A stretch of 64,000 nucleotides of DNA from Serripes groenlandicus. Taxonomy: Eukaryota; Mollusca; Bivalvia; Cardiida; Cardiidae. The notes under the pieces were generated by a model. That model was given only the letters and a program-made list of their open reading frames with translations. It searched no databases and was not told the DNA's origin. Position 1 is the stretch's first letter. The number at the start of each line of letters is the position of its first letter. The stretch is from NCBI GenBank assembly GCA_031761405.1, contig JASEVX010000006.1, forward strand, positions 32,863,359 through 32,927,358, in the 5' to 3' direction. Shown piece after piece: positions 50,220-61,700 of this stretch. Position numbers and translations under genes: made by a program.

Positions 50220-50510
50220 TTTTAGCTTCGAAAATGAATCAAAAAATTAAATTCTATGGAGAACATTCTTTGTGCTTCCCGATAAGAAAGGGAGGAAAAT
50301 GCTAAACTTGTTAAAATTCATCTACTCTGAATTTTGTCGGATTCCGAGATAATTTGGAAGAAATGTTGCTTAGGTGACCCTCCCTCTACAAAAAGTGTTC
50401 AAGCCATATTAATTGTTTGAAAAACATGGCCACCATACGCGTGAGGTGGCATCAGAAAAGAGATAAAACTTTTAAAAATTCTTCTTCTCTGAAAATATGT
50501 CTTTTTAGCT
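50220..50510 (+). mobile_element. Helentron-like class C core fragment
   Basis: GTGACCCTCCCTCTAC, GAAAAACATGGCCACC, AAATTCTTCTTCTCTG; ends not present. Confidence 0.5.
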
Positions 50511-50517
50511 ATAATGA

Positions 50518-50600
50518 TTAACCCTTTCCCTGATATAGACGCTGTATAAATGTTTTAAATGTCATCTGCAAAGGATTTGTTGTTTGCGGGAAGCGGTTAA
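50518..50600 (-). mobile_element. TTAA-MITE, 83-bp minimal form
   Basis: TTAACCCTTTCCCTGATATAG joined to TGCAAAGGATTTG and GGGAAGCGGTTAA. Confidence 0.8.
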
Positions 50601-50760
50601 AGAAAGCAACTAATGAAACAATTCAAGTCAATTTTACACGAGTCAAAGGTCAATTTTGAAACTGAAAACAAAACAATTGGGGAAAAGAAGGAATTTCTTA
50701 TCATGAGACTTTTTTTCTATCCCAACAATGTTTTATAATATCATCATCTACTGCAAAACA

Positions 50761-50994
50761 TTAACCCTTTCCCTCATAGGACAATTCTGCAGCAGATGAC
50801 TTTGAACAGGTTTTGTCAAAAAATAGAAAATCTCTATAATTGAATGGATTTCCTAGCTATGACTAAAAGTGGAAAACATTGTGGCAAAAGGAGAAATTGC
50901 TCGTTTTGAGCAATTTTTTCTTTTGTCACTATGTTTTCAAAAAGTAGTCTGCTGCAGAGGCGTCAAAAAGCATCTTTATGAGGGAAAGCATTAA
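50761..50994 (+). mobile_element. TTAA-MITE copy, GCTC/GAGC hairpin
   Basis: Complete, both TTAAs; small insertion TTCCTAGCTATG. Confidence 0.95.
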
Positions 50995-51057
50995 AAACAT
51001 AACAGATCCACAACAATGTCAAACAAACAACTCAAAAGTTATCCCAGTAGCTGGACT

Positions 51058-51298
51058 TTAACCCTTTCCCAAATATAACAAATCTGCAGCAGACGTCTCT
51101 GAAACATCTTGGCAAAAACTTGGAACACAGAAAAGCTCAATAAATAAAGGTTTAATTATATTAAAAAGAGTTGAAAACATTGTGGCAAAAGAAGAAATTG
51201 CTTGTTTTGAGCAATTTCTACTTTTTTTCACAATGTTTTCAAAACTCGTCTGCTGCAGAGCGTTACAGAAAACCGTCTGTATGCGGAAAAGGGTTTAA
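51058..51298 (+). mobile_element. TTAA-MITE copy
   Basis: TTAACCCTTTCCCAAATATAAC ... GGAAAAGGGTTTAA; hairpin GCTTGTTTTGAGC. Confidence 0.9.
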
Positions 51299-51486
51299 AC
51301 ATTCAACAGGTTTGAACTGGTTACAAAAACAGACTCAGAACCATTCTTTATTTGCTCATCAATTTCAAATTAGACTAAATTCCAAGACTATCATCAATTA
51401 ATTGGCATGTGCTTACCCAGACTGTTATCAATTTTAGTTTCTAAAGAACCTCTTTGTTAACCTAACCCATCACAACCGTGATTTAC

Positions 51487-51621
51487 TTAACCCTTTCCCA
51501 CAGATAGATGTTTATTGATGCCTCTGCAGCAGACAACTTTTGAAAACACTGCAGCATAATTCCTCCATGTGCCACAATGTTAGTAATCCTGCTCAATAAT
51601 TTCCGAGAAAGATTGGGTTAA
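51487..51621 (-). mobile_element. TTAA-MITE, shortened
   Basis: TTAACCCTTTCCCACAGATAG ... GAGAAAGATTGGGTTAA. Confidence 0.75.
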
Positions 51622-51639
51622 TTATTTTAAAAAAATGTG

Positions 51640-52547
51640 TTCAGGTGAATGTTACTGTGACCTTGACCTTTGACCTTGTGACCTCAAAATCAATAGGGGT
51701 CATCTACTGGTTAGGACCAACGTGTGAAACCAAGTATAAAGTTCCTCGACATAATCATTCTTTAGTTATTGAGCGAAAACCATTTTTCAGCTGCAGGTTA
51801 CCATGACCTTGACCTTTGACCTAGTGACCTCACAATCAATAGGAGTCATTTGCTGGTGGTGACCAACCTGCGCACTAAGTATTAAGTTCCTGGGCCCAAG
51901 CATTCTTCAGTTAGTGAGCGGAAACCATTTTTCAGCCCAAGGTCACCATGACCTTGACCTTTGACCTACTGACATCTACAGGTTAGGACCAACCTGCACA
52001 CCAAGTATGAAGTTCCTGGGCATAAGCGTTCTTGAGTTATTGGGTAAAAAACATTTTTAAGCTGAAGGTTACCGTGACCTTGACCTTTGACCTTGTGACC
52101 TCAAAATCAATAAGGTTCATCTACTGGTTAGGACCAACCTGCACACCAGGTATGAAGTTCCTCGACATAAGCATTCTTTAGTTATTGAGCGGAAACCATT
52201 TTTCAGCCCAAGGTTACCATGACCTTGACCTTTGACCTAGTGACCTCACAATCAATAAGGGTCATTTGCTGGTGGTGACCAACCTGCACACTAAGTATTA
52301 AGTTCCTGGGCCCAAGCATTCTTAAGTTATTGAGCGGAAACCATTTTTCAGCCCAAGGTCACCGTGACCTTGACCTTTGACCTACTGACATCAAAATCGA
52401 TAGGGGACATCTACAGGTTAGGACCAACCTGCACACCAAGTATGAAGTTCCTGGGCATAGTCGTTCTTGAGTTATTGGGTAAAAAACATTTTTAAGCTGA
52501 AGGTTACCGTGACCTTGACATTTGACCTTGTGACCTCAAAATCAAAC
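51640..52547 (+). repeat. ~145-bp tandem repeat with nuclear-receptor-type motifs
   Basis: Six to seven units each begin near TGACCTTGACCTTTGACC, then GTGACCTCAAAATCAATAGG, GGTTAGGACCAACCTGCACA, AAGTATGAAGTTCCTGGGC, TTATTGAGCGGAAACCATTT. Two alternating unit variants (TACTGGTTAGG and TGCTGGTGGTG) suggest a higher-order pattern. The array resumes at 53347-53745 after an inserted element and ends CATGTATGGGGGTGACATAAT. Together these are probably the core of one long Helentron-like element. Confidence 0.85.
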
Positions 52548-53346
52548 AAAATCAACTAGAACTATTACTGAAGATGATAAATACCCCCAAAACAACACCT
52601 TGACCTACACCATAGCTTAATAAGTAAAAGGGCCACATCTCCTCTTGGTATAGAAGCTTCATGTACAATTTTATTGAATTCCACCCAGTGGTTTGTAAGA
52701 AATAGGCCGGACAAAATATGGCTTCCGACCGAACAACAGCGCGACAGACCGACACAGTGACTCCTATATACCCCCTCTTCTTCGAAGGTGGTATAACTAT
52801 ATTGTTAATAGGAAAGTAAACATCGAAACAAATATGCGCAATAATTGCCATGCCAGATGGTTTGCACATCTACTACTCCTGATTAACATTTATGCCAAAT
52901 ATGAAGTAAATCAGGTTGAAACTGAAGGAGGAGTACAACAGATTAGATTTTAACAAAGAAAATTCTTATTTCAAGGTCAGAGGTCAAGGTGAAGGTCACA
53001 GGGACATGAAATTTGCGTGTTACACATCTACTACTCCTGATTAACATTTATGCCAAGTATGAAGCAAATCAGGTTGAAACTGAAGGAGGAGTACAACAGA
53101 TTAGACTTTAACAAAAAAGAAGAAAAAATCCTATTTCAAGGTCAGAGGTTAAGGTCAAGGTCACAGGGACATGAAATTTGTGTGATGCACATTTACTACT
53201 CCTGATTAACATTTATGCCAAGTATCAAGTAAATCAGGTAAAAACTGAAGGAGGAGTACAACGGAACAGATTTTGCGGACAGACGGACCGACAGACTGGC
53301 TTATTCCAGTATACCCCCTTCAAACTACGTTTGCGGGGGTATAAGG
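52548..53346 (+). mobile_element. Helentron-like element(s), class F, inserted in the 145-bp array
   Basis: AACTAGAACTATTACTGAAG, GATAAATACCCCCAA at the 5' side. Three core units (CATCTACTACTCCTGATTAAC, AACTGAAGGAGGAGTACAAC, AGGTCAAGGTGAAGGTCACAGG). CGGACAGACGGACCGACAG and TTTGCGGGGGTATAA at the 3' end. Internal TATACCCCC / GGTGGTATAA (52786-52798) may be a second terminus. The host repeat resumes with GGTTCATCTACTGG. Confidence 0.75.
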
Positions 53347-53745
53347 TTCATCTACTGGTTAGGACCAACCTGCACACCAGGTATGAAGTTCCTCGACATA
53401 AGCATTCTTTATTTATTGAGCGGAAACCATTTTTTCAGCCCAAGATTACCATGACCTTGACCTAGTGACCTCAAAATCAATAGGGGTCATCTGCTGGTGG
53501 TGACCAACCTTCACACCAAGTATTAACTTCCATGGCCAAAGCCATTAAGCAAAAACAATTGTTCCGCTCATTGTCACTGTGACCTTGACTTTAGATATAA
53601 TGACCTCAAAATCAATAGGGGTCATCTACTGGGCATGGCAAACCTTCATACCAAGTAAGGTGTTCTTCAGCCCAAGCGTTCTTCAGTTATTGAGCGGTAA
53701 CCTTTTTTTACCTCTCAAGGTCACCCATGTATGGGGGTGACATAA
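53347..53745 (+). repeat. Continuation of the 145-bp array and its 3' end
   Basis: Units with CAATAGGGGTCATCTGCTGG and GACCTCAAAATCAATAGGG, more decayed than those before the insertion. It ends in AAGGTCACCCATGTATGGGGG. Confidence 0.75.
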
Positions 53746-53751
53746 TTATGA

Positions 53752-54165
53752 TAACCAGGAACTTGTACAATATGTAGCCTTAGATAATAATGACATGTTA
53801 AACAGTCCTATTACAACTGCGAAAATCGTAATTTGAATTCGAACATTGAAGTCTGGCAAGAGCGCAGGTCCATGCGGTATCAGTGCCGAGTTTTTAAAAC
53901 ATACTGCGAGTGAAATAGCTCCAATTTTAAATGTATTGTTCAATAATATTTTAAATACTGGCATTTATCCAGATTCATGGGCTGAGAGTAATTAATTTCT
54001 TTGTCCAATACATAAATCAGGATCTAAAAATGAACCTGGAATTTACCGAGGCATTTCGCTTATAAGTATTATGTATAAGATATTTTCACATATAGCAACC
54101 ACTGGAATTTATAATTGGGCGGAATGTGAAAGTAAAATTGATGAAGCTCAAGCAGGCCTGGTTTA
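53752..54165 (+). pseudogene. LINE reverse transcriptase fragment, dead
   Basis: One frame with only two stops reads PITTAKIV, then LKSGKSAGPCGISAEFLKH, LFNNILNTGIYPDSW, CPIHKSGSKNEPGIYRGIS and IDEAQAGL. These are the ordered N-terminal reverse transcriptase motifs of non-LTR retrotransposons (GKSAG-DGI-AE-LK, P-W, PIHK, YRGISL, EAQAG). The palm (with the catalytic YADD box) is missing: the homology stops at a 30-base poly-T. Stops occur in the PITT region and after WAESN. Start and end are not natural gene boundaries. Confidence 0.8.
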
Positions 54166-54177
54166 AATTAAGCTTTC

Positions 54178-54179
<2 letters not shown>

Positions 54180-54212
<33 letters not shown>

Positions 54213-54251
54213 ACTCTGGTCTATTTATTACTCAATATATATATATATATC
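54180..54251. repeat. Poly-T (about 30) and short (AT)n
   Basis: A run of T at about 54180-54209 and ATATATATATAT near 54238. The poly-T could be the tail of a minus-strand retrocopy that cut the LINE fragment. Confidence 0.85.
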
Positions 54252-54411
54252 AAGTATTTCTAATTTCAAGTTTTCAGTCTGACGAACTTTTTCAGGATCT
54301 AAAATTTAGGAAAAGAATCGAGGGTTATCAGTTCAAATTCACCACCTGTTTGATTTTTAGAAAGGAATGTAAAACTATGTTACAGTTCTATCACAGATGA
54401 GCCATAATAAC

Positions 54412-54637
54412 TCTTGCCCCCACATACATACGCTTTCCGATGCCTCTGAAGCAGACGGCTTTTTGAAAACATAGTGACAAAAGAAGAAATTGCTCAAAAC
54501 GAGCAATTTCTCCTTTTGACACAATGTTTTCCACTTTTAGTCATAGGTTATCCATTCAATTAAAGAGATTTTCCATTTTTTGACAAAATATGTTCAAAGT
54601 CGTCTGCTGCAGAATTGTCGTATGAGGGAAAGACGTA
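54412..54637 (-). mobile_element. TTAA-MITE copy, eroded termini
   Basis: Left TGCCCCCACATACATACGC; right GAGGGAAAGACGTAAC; hairpin GCTCAAAACGAGC intact. Confidence 0.9.
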
Positions 54638-54867
54638 ACTCTTTCTGCCATACAATAAGTCTGCAGATAGCATTGAAAACAACGTGGCAAATACATGGAA
54701 AATCTCTGTAAATGAAAGTATTAATTTTTCAACACGGTTCAAAACATTGTGGCAAAAGGAGAAATTTCTCCTTATGATTTATTTCTCTATTTTTTTCCCC
54801 CAATGTTTTCAAGAGTAAGTGCTTGCTGCAGATGCTTCAAAATATGTGTGCATGTGGAAAAGAGTTA
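54638..54867 (+). mobile_element. TTAA-MITE copy, diverged, adjoining the previous one
   Basis: CTCTTTCTGCCATACAATAAG ... CATGTGGAAAAGAGTTAA. Confidence 0.8.
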
Positions 54868-55167
54868 AAAGTCTGTGATCTTGTTCTTTTCAAAGAGTCT
54901 TGAGATATTTTTTATCATCCATTTATTGGCCTTTGAAAGAGTAATAAATGTATTAGCTCATCAATGGAATAGGAAATGTATAAAGTCAGGTTTTTATACT
55001 GCCCTTTTTAACTTTGAGACTTTGATGTTAATATTTTTTCAAGGATATAAAATATTGCTCTGAGCTGGGTTTTTTTGTTTTATGTTTTGTTTTTGTTTTT
55101 TTCAAGATGCAATATCATAAAATTGATGATTATAATACACTTATAATTACCAAATATGAAAGTGATG
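54868..55167. other. No recognised feature
   Basis: T-rich sequence, no supported exon. Confidence 0.35.
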
Positions 55168-55401
55168 TTAAACCCTTTCCCTCATATAGACACTTTCTGA
55201 TGCCTCTACAGCAGACGTCTTTTTGAAAACATAGTGGCAAAAGAAGAAATTGCTCAAAACGAGCAATTTCTCCATTTGCCACAATGTTTTCCACTTTTAG
55301 TCATAGGTTATCCATTCAGTTATACAGATTTTCTATTTTTTGACAAAATATGTTCAAAGTTTGTCTGCTGCAGAATTGTCGTATGAGGGAAAGTGTTTTA
55401 A
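55168..55401 (-). mobile_element. TTAA-MITE copy, canonical, GCTC/GAGC hairpin
   Basis: TTAAACCCTTTCCCTCATATAG ... GAGGGAAAGTGTTTTAA. Confidence 0.95.
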
Positions 55402-55419
55402 ACATTAGTAATATAGAAA

Positions 55420-55571
55420 ATTCAAATTCATTGTGGAAATGTGAGAAATTGCGCACAATAAGCAATTCCTGCCTTTGCCAAATTGCTTTCACTTACATTC
55501 AATAATTATATATAAACATTCATTTCTATTTTCTTTTTGCATAGACATTTACAATTGAGCCATCTGCTGCA
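55420..55571 (-). mobile_element. TTAA-MITE fragment
   Basis: TTCATTGTGGAAATGTGAG, GCGCACAATAAGC, ACAATTGAGCCATCTGCTGCAG, fused to the next copy. Confidence 0.6.
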
Positions 55572-56233
55572 GACCCTTTCCCACATACAACAAAGACTTT
55601 AACAAGAAAATGTGTCCATGGAACACGGATGCCCCGGTTGTTAACTATATTTTAAAACGGACGGACGAACAGTTGGTCCAACCTCAAATTGATACAATTT
55701 TTTAAACAATGATATGTTGATTGTCATTTGTGTGAAGTTTCATAATGATAGGACATCAGGTTCACTAAAATCTAACTTGACCAAAAACTTTAACCTGAGA
55801 ATGGAATGGACGAACAGACAGACGAACAGACGGATGAACAGTTGGTCCAACCTCAAATTGATACAATTTTTTAAACAATGATATGTTGATTGTCATTTGT
55901 GTGAAGTTTCATAATGATAGGACATCAGGTTCACTAAAATCTAACTTGACCAAAAACTTTAACCTGAGCGGGACGGACGAACGGACGGACGGACGGACTA
56001 ACAGACCGGAAAACTATATGCCCCTCATACCTCGTATGCCGGGGCATAAAAACCTTGAGTTTAAAATATGATAAACATCTATTAAAGAAACTTTTATTGT
56101 TGAATCAAGTTGAAAACATTGTGACTAAAGGAGAAATTGCTCATTATGAGCAATATCTCCTCTTGTCAGTCTTTTCAAAGGTTGACTGCTGCAGAGGCGT
56201 CAGAATGCGACTGCTTGTAGGAAACTGAGTTAA
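55572..56233 (+). mobile_element. TTAA-MITE split by a class E Helentron-like element
   Basis: Left CCCTTTCCCACATACAACAAAG; it resumes after 56052 with TTGAATCAAGTTGAAAAC and ends GTAGGAAACTGAGTTAA. Confidence 0.85.
55592..56052 (+). mobile_element. Helentron-like element, class E (ATGCCCCGG/CCGGGGCAT), complete
   Basis: AACAAGAAAATGTGTCCATGG with GTGTCCATGGAACAC hairpin and GGATGCCCCGGTTG. Two core repeats (AACAGTTGGTCCAACCTC, TGATATGTTGATTGTC) and (GGAC)n. Ends TATGCCGGGGCATAAAAA. Confidence 0.9.
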
Positions 56234-56337
56234 TATCGTAGCGGTTCTTAGAATGGCAATTGTGTTTTGATGACTATTATCAGGGCACCACTTGTTAGGG
56301 AATATCTTTTTTTTTTCAATATTCTGTGAAAACATGT

Positions 56338-56515
56338 ATTTTCAGTAGTTTTATATCTATTTTCAGTAGTTTTATGTCTATTTTCAGTAGTTTTGTGTCT
56401 ATTTTCAGTATTTTCATGACTACTTTCAGTAGTTTTGTGTCTATTTTCAGTATTTTAATGTCTCTTTTTTTAATATTTTCATGTCTATTTTCAGTATTTT
56501 TATATCTATTTTCAG
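56338..56515 (+). repeat. 21-bp minisatellite, 8-9 copies
   Basis: Unit TATTTTCAGTAGTTTTATGTC with TATTTTC variants. As 21 is divisible by three, both strands show an artefactual periodic reading frame (ILKIDTK-like on minus). Confidence 0.9.
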
Positions 56516-56678
56516 GCACCCCTGTGAAGTGAGAACATTCTATCTTCCTGATGCAGACATAGCAGGACAACAAATTTAAAATCAAATAAATCATCTTTAT
56601 AAGGTTACGGATAGATGACAGAAATAAATATAAGGTACCTTTTAACATAATTAATTCCTTAAACTTTACCTTGATTAA

Positions 56679-56906
56679 TTAACCCTTTCCCACTTGTAGA
56701 CACATTTTGACGCATCTGCAGCAGACAGTTTTTGATAACATTGTGACAAAAGAAGGAATTGCTCAAAATGAGCAATTTCTCCATATGTCACAATGTTTTC
56801 AACTGACTGCAATTATAAAACTTTCATTTACAGAGATTTTTCATACATTTGCCTGTGTGTCTTCAATGTTGTCTGCTGCAGATTTGTTGCATCTGGGAAA
56901 GGGTTA
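56679..56906 (-). mobile_element. TTAA-MITE copy
   Basis: Both TTAAs; hairpin GCTCAAAATGAGC. Confidence 0.95.
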
Positions 56907-56950
56907 AGACAATTTTTGATGACACTGTAAGTAGCAGATTACATATGAAA

Positions 56951-58040
56951 ACAAGAGGCCCATGAGGGCCTATGCTCTACTGGTATGGTTCTTTGGTCAT
57001 TTTCAATCCAGAGCATGTATGTATGGTGAAGATCGGATAGTAAATGGAGGCTCTTTTGTGTTCACAAGCTGTATTATAGCAATTTTTACAATTTCATGGG
57101 CCATAATCCAGTCTTGCATGGGCGGATCTAGCTGGTTTTCAAAAGGAACCAAGCTCTCATCAATATTTAACTACTATCTAAGTTTGGTGAAGATCAGATA
57201 GTAAATGGAGCCTCTATTGTGTTCACATGCTCAGGGCCATAATCCAGTCTTGCATGGGCGGATCTGGCTGGTTTAGGAAAGGAACCGAGCTCTCATGGAT
57301 ATCTTACTACTGTATAAGTTTGGTTGAGATACAATCAAAAGTGAAGACTATCGTGTTAAAAAGTTCTTTTATAGCAATTTTGACCATTTCAAGGGCCATA
57401 ATCCAGTCATGCATGGGCGGATCTGGATTGTTTTCGAAAGGAACCGAGCTCTCATGGATATCTAACTACTGTATAAGTTTGGTTGAGATACAATCAAACG
57501 TGAAGACTGTATCGTGTTAACAAGCTCTTTTATAGCAATTTTGACCATTTCAAGGGCCATAATCCAGTCATGCATGGGCGGATCTGGCTGGTTTTCGAAA
57601 GGAACCGAGCTCTCATGGATATTTAACTACTGTATAAGTTTGGTTGAGATACAATCAAAAATAAGGACTGTATCATGCATGGGCGGATCTGGCTGGTTTT
57701 CGAAAGGAACCAAGCTCTCATGAATATCTAACTACTGTATAAGTTTGGTTGAGATGCAATTAGAAGTGAAAACTGTATCGTGTTAACAAGCTCTTTTATA
57801 GCAATTTTGACCATTTCAAGGGCCATAATCCAGTCATGCATGGGCGGATCTGGCTGGTTTTCGAAAGGAACCGAGCTTTCATGGATATCTAACTACTGTA
57901 TAAGTTTGGTTGAGATACAATCAAAAGTGAAGACTGTATCGTGTTAACAAGAAATTGTTTACGGACGGACGCACGCACGCACGGACGACGGACACATCGC
58001 CACGACATAAGCCCTTCTGGCCTTTGGCCAGTAGAGCTAA
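56951..58040 (+). mobile_element. Helentron-like element, class B, complete with about six core repeats
   Basis: AACAAGAGGCCCATGAGGGCC hairpin, TATGCTCTACTGG. Core (GGGCCATAATCCAGTCATGC, AAAGGAACCGAGCTCTC, ACTACTGTATAAGTTTGG). ACGGACGGACGCACGCACG microsatellite, a GGCCTTTGGCC stem, then CCAGTAGAGCTAAAAA. Subterminal GCTCTACTGG / CCAGTAGAGC is perfect. Core units share one sequence at about 95%, suggesting recent amplification. Confidence 0.9.
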
Positions 58041-58352
58041 AAATGTGAACAAGAAACTGCTGAAGACGGTAATGCCGGATTGTCGGCAATTTGACCTTGA
58101 AAATCGACAAACCTAGGTCAAGGTCAAAGAAACCATAGAAATCAATAGTACTTGTTACTGGTTACCTTCAGGCAAAGTTTCAAGTTTGTAACCCTTTCCA
58201 GTGCTGAGATTTTGCTTCAACCTGAAACTTTAACCAAAATTGCCTCAACCTGAAACTTTAACCAAAATGTTGACAGACAGACAGACGGACAGACGGACTT
58301 CGCCAATCTATAGACTGGAATTGCTAGAGCAATCCGGCCAAAAAGGACTTAA
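58041..58352 (+). mobile_element. Helentron-like element, class G (TGCCGGATTG/CAATCCGGC)
   Basis: GAACAAGAAACTGCTGAAGAC, GTAATGCCGGATTGTCGGC at the 5' end. ACAGACAGACAGACGGACAG. CTAGAGCAATCCGGCCAAAAA at the 3' end. It directly abuts the class B element. Confidence 0.8.
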
Positions 58353-58361
58353 TTAATGAGT

Positions 58362-58560
58362 TTCCTGCCTTTTTCACACCAGTACTGTACATTACATACT
58401 TTCCAAGCAACTGGCTGCTTTTCAACTTAAGACTGTTAGCTCATTGGTGAAAGACAATTGACGCTTATCACATTTTCTTTTTACAAACATCAGAAAGAAT
58501 GTTTGTCAATTTAGGTTTCAAACGGTTCAAACTCAAAACATGGGTTGATAGCACTTAGCA
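58362..58560 (-). mobile_element. SINE S2, minus orientation, diverged
   Basis: TTTCCTGCCTTTTTCACACC, AAGCAACTGGCTGCTTTTC, TTTACAAACATCAGAAAG. Confidence 0.65.
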
Positions 58561-58718
58561 ACATTATCGGGGCATGGATGCACAATATCGGCTGTACAAT
58601 ATCAAAAAGAATGGATGTCTCTCAAAAATTATAAACACACACACACCTGGACAATCAAAAACATCACTATTCTAATGACTAGGTTTAATTTTCAATAAAA
58701 ACAAATTCCATACTAGTA

Positions 58719-58768
58719 GCCCTTTTCCCCATACAACAAATCTGCAACAGACAAATTTATAAATAATG
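58719..58768 (+). mobile_element. TTAA-MITE left end at the start of the satellite
   Basis: CCCTTTTCCCCATACAAC, AAATCTGCAACAGACAAA; it runs straight into the first satellite unit without the rest of the MITE. Confidence 0.75.
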
Positions 58769-61700
58769 TGTATACAGATGGGAAAGGGTTTAAATACAGC
58801 ATCTGTGTCAGAATGCATCTACAGGTGGGAAAGGGTTTAAATACAGCATCTGTGTCAGAATGCATCTACAGATGGGAAAGGGTTTAAACACACCATCTGT
58901 GTCAGAATGCATCTACAGATGGGAAAGGGTTTAAACACACCATCTGTGTCAGAATGTGTATACAGAAGGTAGGGTTAAACACAGCATCTGTGTCAGAATG
59001 CATCTACAGGTGGGAAAGGGTTTAAACACACCATCTGTGTCAGAATGTGTCTACAGGTGGGAAAGGGTTAAACACAGCATCTGTGTCAGAATGTGTCTAT
59101 AGATGGGAAAGGAAACACAGCATATGTGTCAGAATGTGTCTACAGATGGGAAAGGGTTAAACACAGCATCTGTGTCAGAATGTGTCTACAGATGGGAAAG
59201 GGTTAAACACACCATCTGTGTCAGAATGTGTCTACAGATGGGAAATGGTTAAACACAGCATCTGTGTTAGAATGTGTCTACAGATGGGAAAGGGTTAAAC
59301 ACACCATCTGTGTCAGAATGCATCTACAGGTGGGAAAGGGTTTAAACACACCATCTGTGTCAGAATGTGTCTACAGATGGGAAAGGGTTAAACACACCAT
59401 CTGTGTCAGAATGTGTCTATAGATGGGAAAGGAAACACACCATCTGTATCAGAATGTGTCTACAGATGGGAAAGAGTCAGAATGTGTTCATAGATGGGAA
59501 AGGGTTAAACACAGCATCTGTCAGAATGCATCTACAGGTGGGAAAGGGTTTAAACACACCATCTGTGTCAGAATGTGTCTACAGATGGGAAAGGGTTTAA
59601 ACACCATCTGTGTCAGAATGCATCTACATATGGGAAAGGGTTTAAACACAGCATCTGTGTCAGAATGTGTCTACAGGTGGGAAAGGGTTTAAACACACCA
59701 TCTGTGTCAGAATGCATCTACAGATGGGAAAGGGTTTAAACACACCATCTGTGTCACAATGCATCTACAGATGGGAAAGGGTTTAAACACAGCATCTGTG
59801 TCAGAATGTGTCTACAGGTGGGAAAGGGTTAAACACAGCATCTGTGTCAGAATGCATCTACAGATGGGAAAGGGTTTAAACACACCATCTGTGTCAGAAT
59901 GTGTCTACAGGTGGGAAAGGGTTTAAACACACCATCTGTGTCAGAATGCATCTACAGATGGGAAAGGGTTTAAACACAGCAACTGTGTCAGAATGCATCT
60001 ACATATGGGAAAGGGTTAAACACAGCATCTGTGTCAGAATGTGTCTACATATGGGAAAGGGTTAAACACACCATCTGTGTCAGAATGCATCTACAGATGG
60101 GAAAGGGTTAAACACACCATCTGTGTCAGAATGTGTCTACATATGGGAAAGGGTTAAACACACCATCTGTGTCAGAATGTGTCTACATATGGGAAAGGGT
60201 TTAAACACACCATCTGTGTCAGAATGCATCTACATATGGGAAAGGGTTTAAACACACCATCTGTGTCAGAATGTGGATACAGATGGGAAAGGGTTTAAAC
60301 ACAACATCTGTGTCAGAATGTGTCTACAGATGGGAAAGGGTTTAAACACACCATCTGTGTCAGAATGTGTCTACATATGGGAAAGGGTTAAACACAGCAT
60401 CTGTGTCAGAATGTGTCTACATATGGGAAAGGGTTAAACACACCATCTGTGTCAGAATGCATCTACAGATGGGAAAGGGTTAAACACACCATCTGTGTCA
60501 GAATGTGTCTACATATGGGAAAGGGTTAAACACAGCATCTGTCAGAATGCATCTACAGGTGGGAAAGGGTTTAAACACACCATCTGTGTCAGAATGTGTC
60601 TACAGATGGGAAAGGGTTTAAACACACCATCTGTGTCAGAATGTGTCTACAGGTGGGAAAGGGTTTAAACACACCATCTGTGTCAGAATGCATATACAGA
60701 TGGGAAAGGGTTTAAACACACCATCTGTGTCAGAATGTGTCTACAGATGGGAAAGATTCAGAATGTGTTCATAGATGGGAAAGGGTTAAACACAGCATCT
60801 GTGTCAGAATGCATCTACAGGTGGGAAAGGGTTTAAACACAACATCTGTGTCAGAATGTGTCTACAGATGGGAAAGGGTTTAAACACACCATCTGTGTCA
60901 GAATGTGTCTACAGGTGGGAAAGGGTTTAAACACACCATCTGTGTCAGAATGTATCTACAGATGGGAAAGGGTTTAAACACACCATCTGTGTCAGAATGT
61001 GGCTACAGATTGGAAAGGGTTTAAACACACCATCTGTGTCAGAATGCATCTACAGGTGGGAAAGGGTTTAAACACACCATCTGTGTCAGAATGTGTCTAC
61101 AGGTGGGAAAGGGTTAAACACAGCATCTGTGTCAGAATGTGTCTATAGATGGGAAAGGAAACACAGCATATGTGTCAGAATGTGTCTACAGATGGGAAAG
61201 GGTTAAACACAGCTTTTATGTTAGCAATTGTCTACAGATGGGAAAGGGTTAAACACAGCATCTGTGTTAGAATGTGTCTACAGATGGGAAAGGGTTAAAC
61301 ATAGCATCTGTGTCAGAATGTATCTACAGATGGGAAAGGGTTTAAACACACCATCTGTGTCAGAATGTGTCTACAGATGGGAAAGGGTTAAACATAGCAT
61401 CTGTGTCAGAATGTATCTACAGATGGGAAAGGGTTTAAACACACCATCTGTGTCAGAATGCATCTACAGATGGGAAAGAGTCAGAATGTGTTCATAGATG
61501 GGAAAGGGTTAAACACACCATCTGTGTCAGAATGTGTATACAGGTGGGAAAGAGTCAGAATGTGTTCATAGATGGGAAAGGGTTAAACACACCATCTGTG
61601 TCAGAATGTGTATACAGGTGGGAAAGGGTTTAAACACACCATCTGTCAGAATGCATCTACAGGTGGGAAAGGGTTTAAACACACCATCTGTCAGAATGCA

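Noticed and set aside
56338..56515. Low-complexity protein from the 21-bp repeat (FSSF.SIFS / KIDTKLLK)
   Set aside because: The period is a multiple of three, so any frame without a stop stays open. It has no gene context.
7690..56906. Many 60-110 residue open frames inside TTAA-MITEs (e.g. ...AKGEIA..EQFLL...)
   Set aside because: They recur at the same MITE positions in both directions and are broken in sister copies, so they are a by-product of the palindrome.
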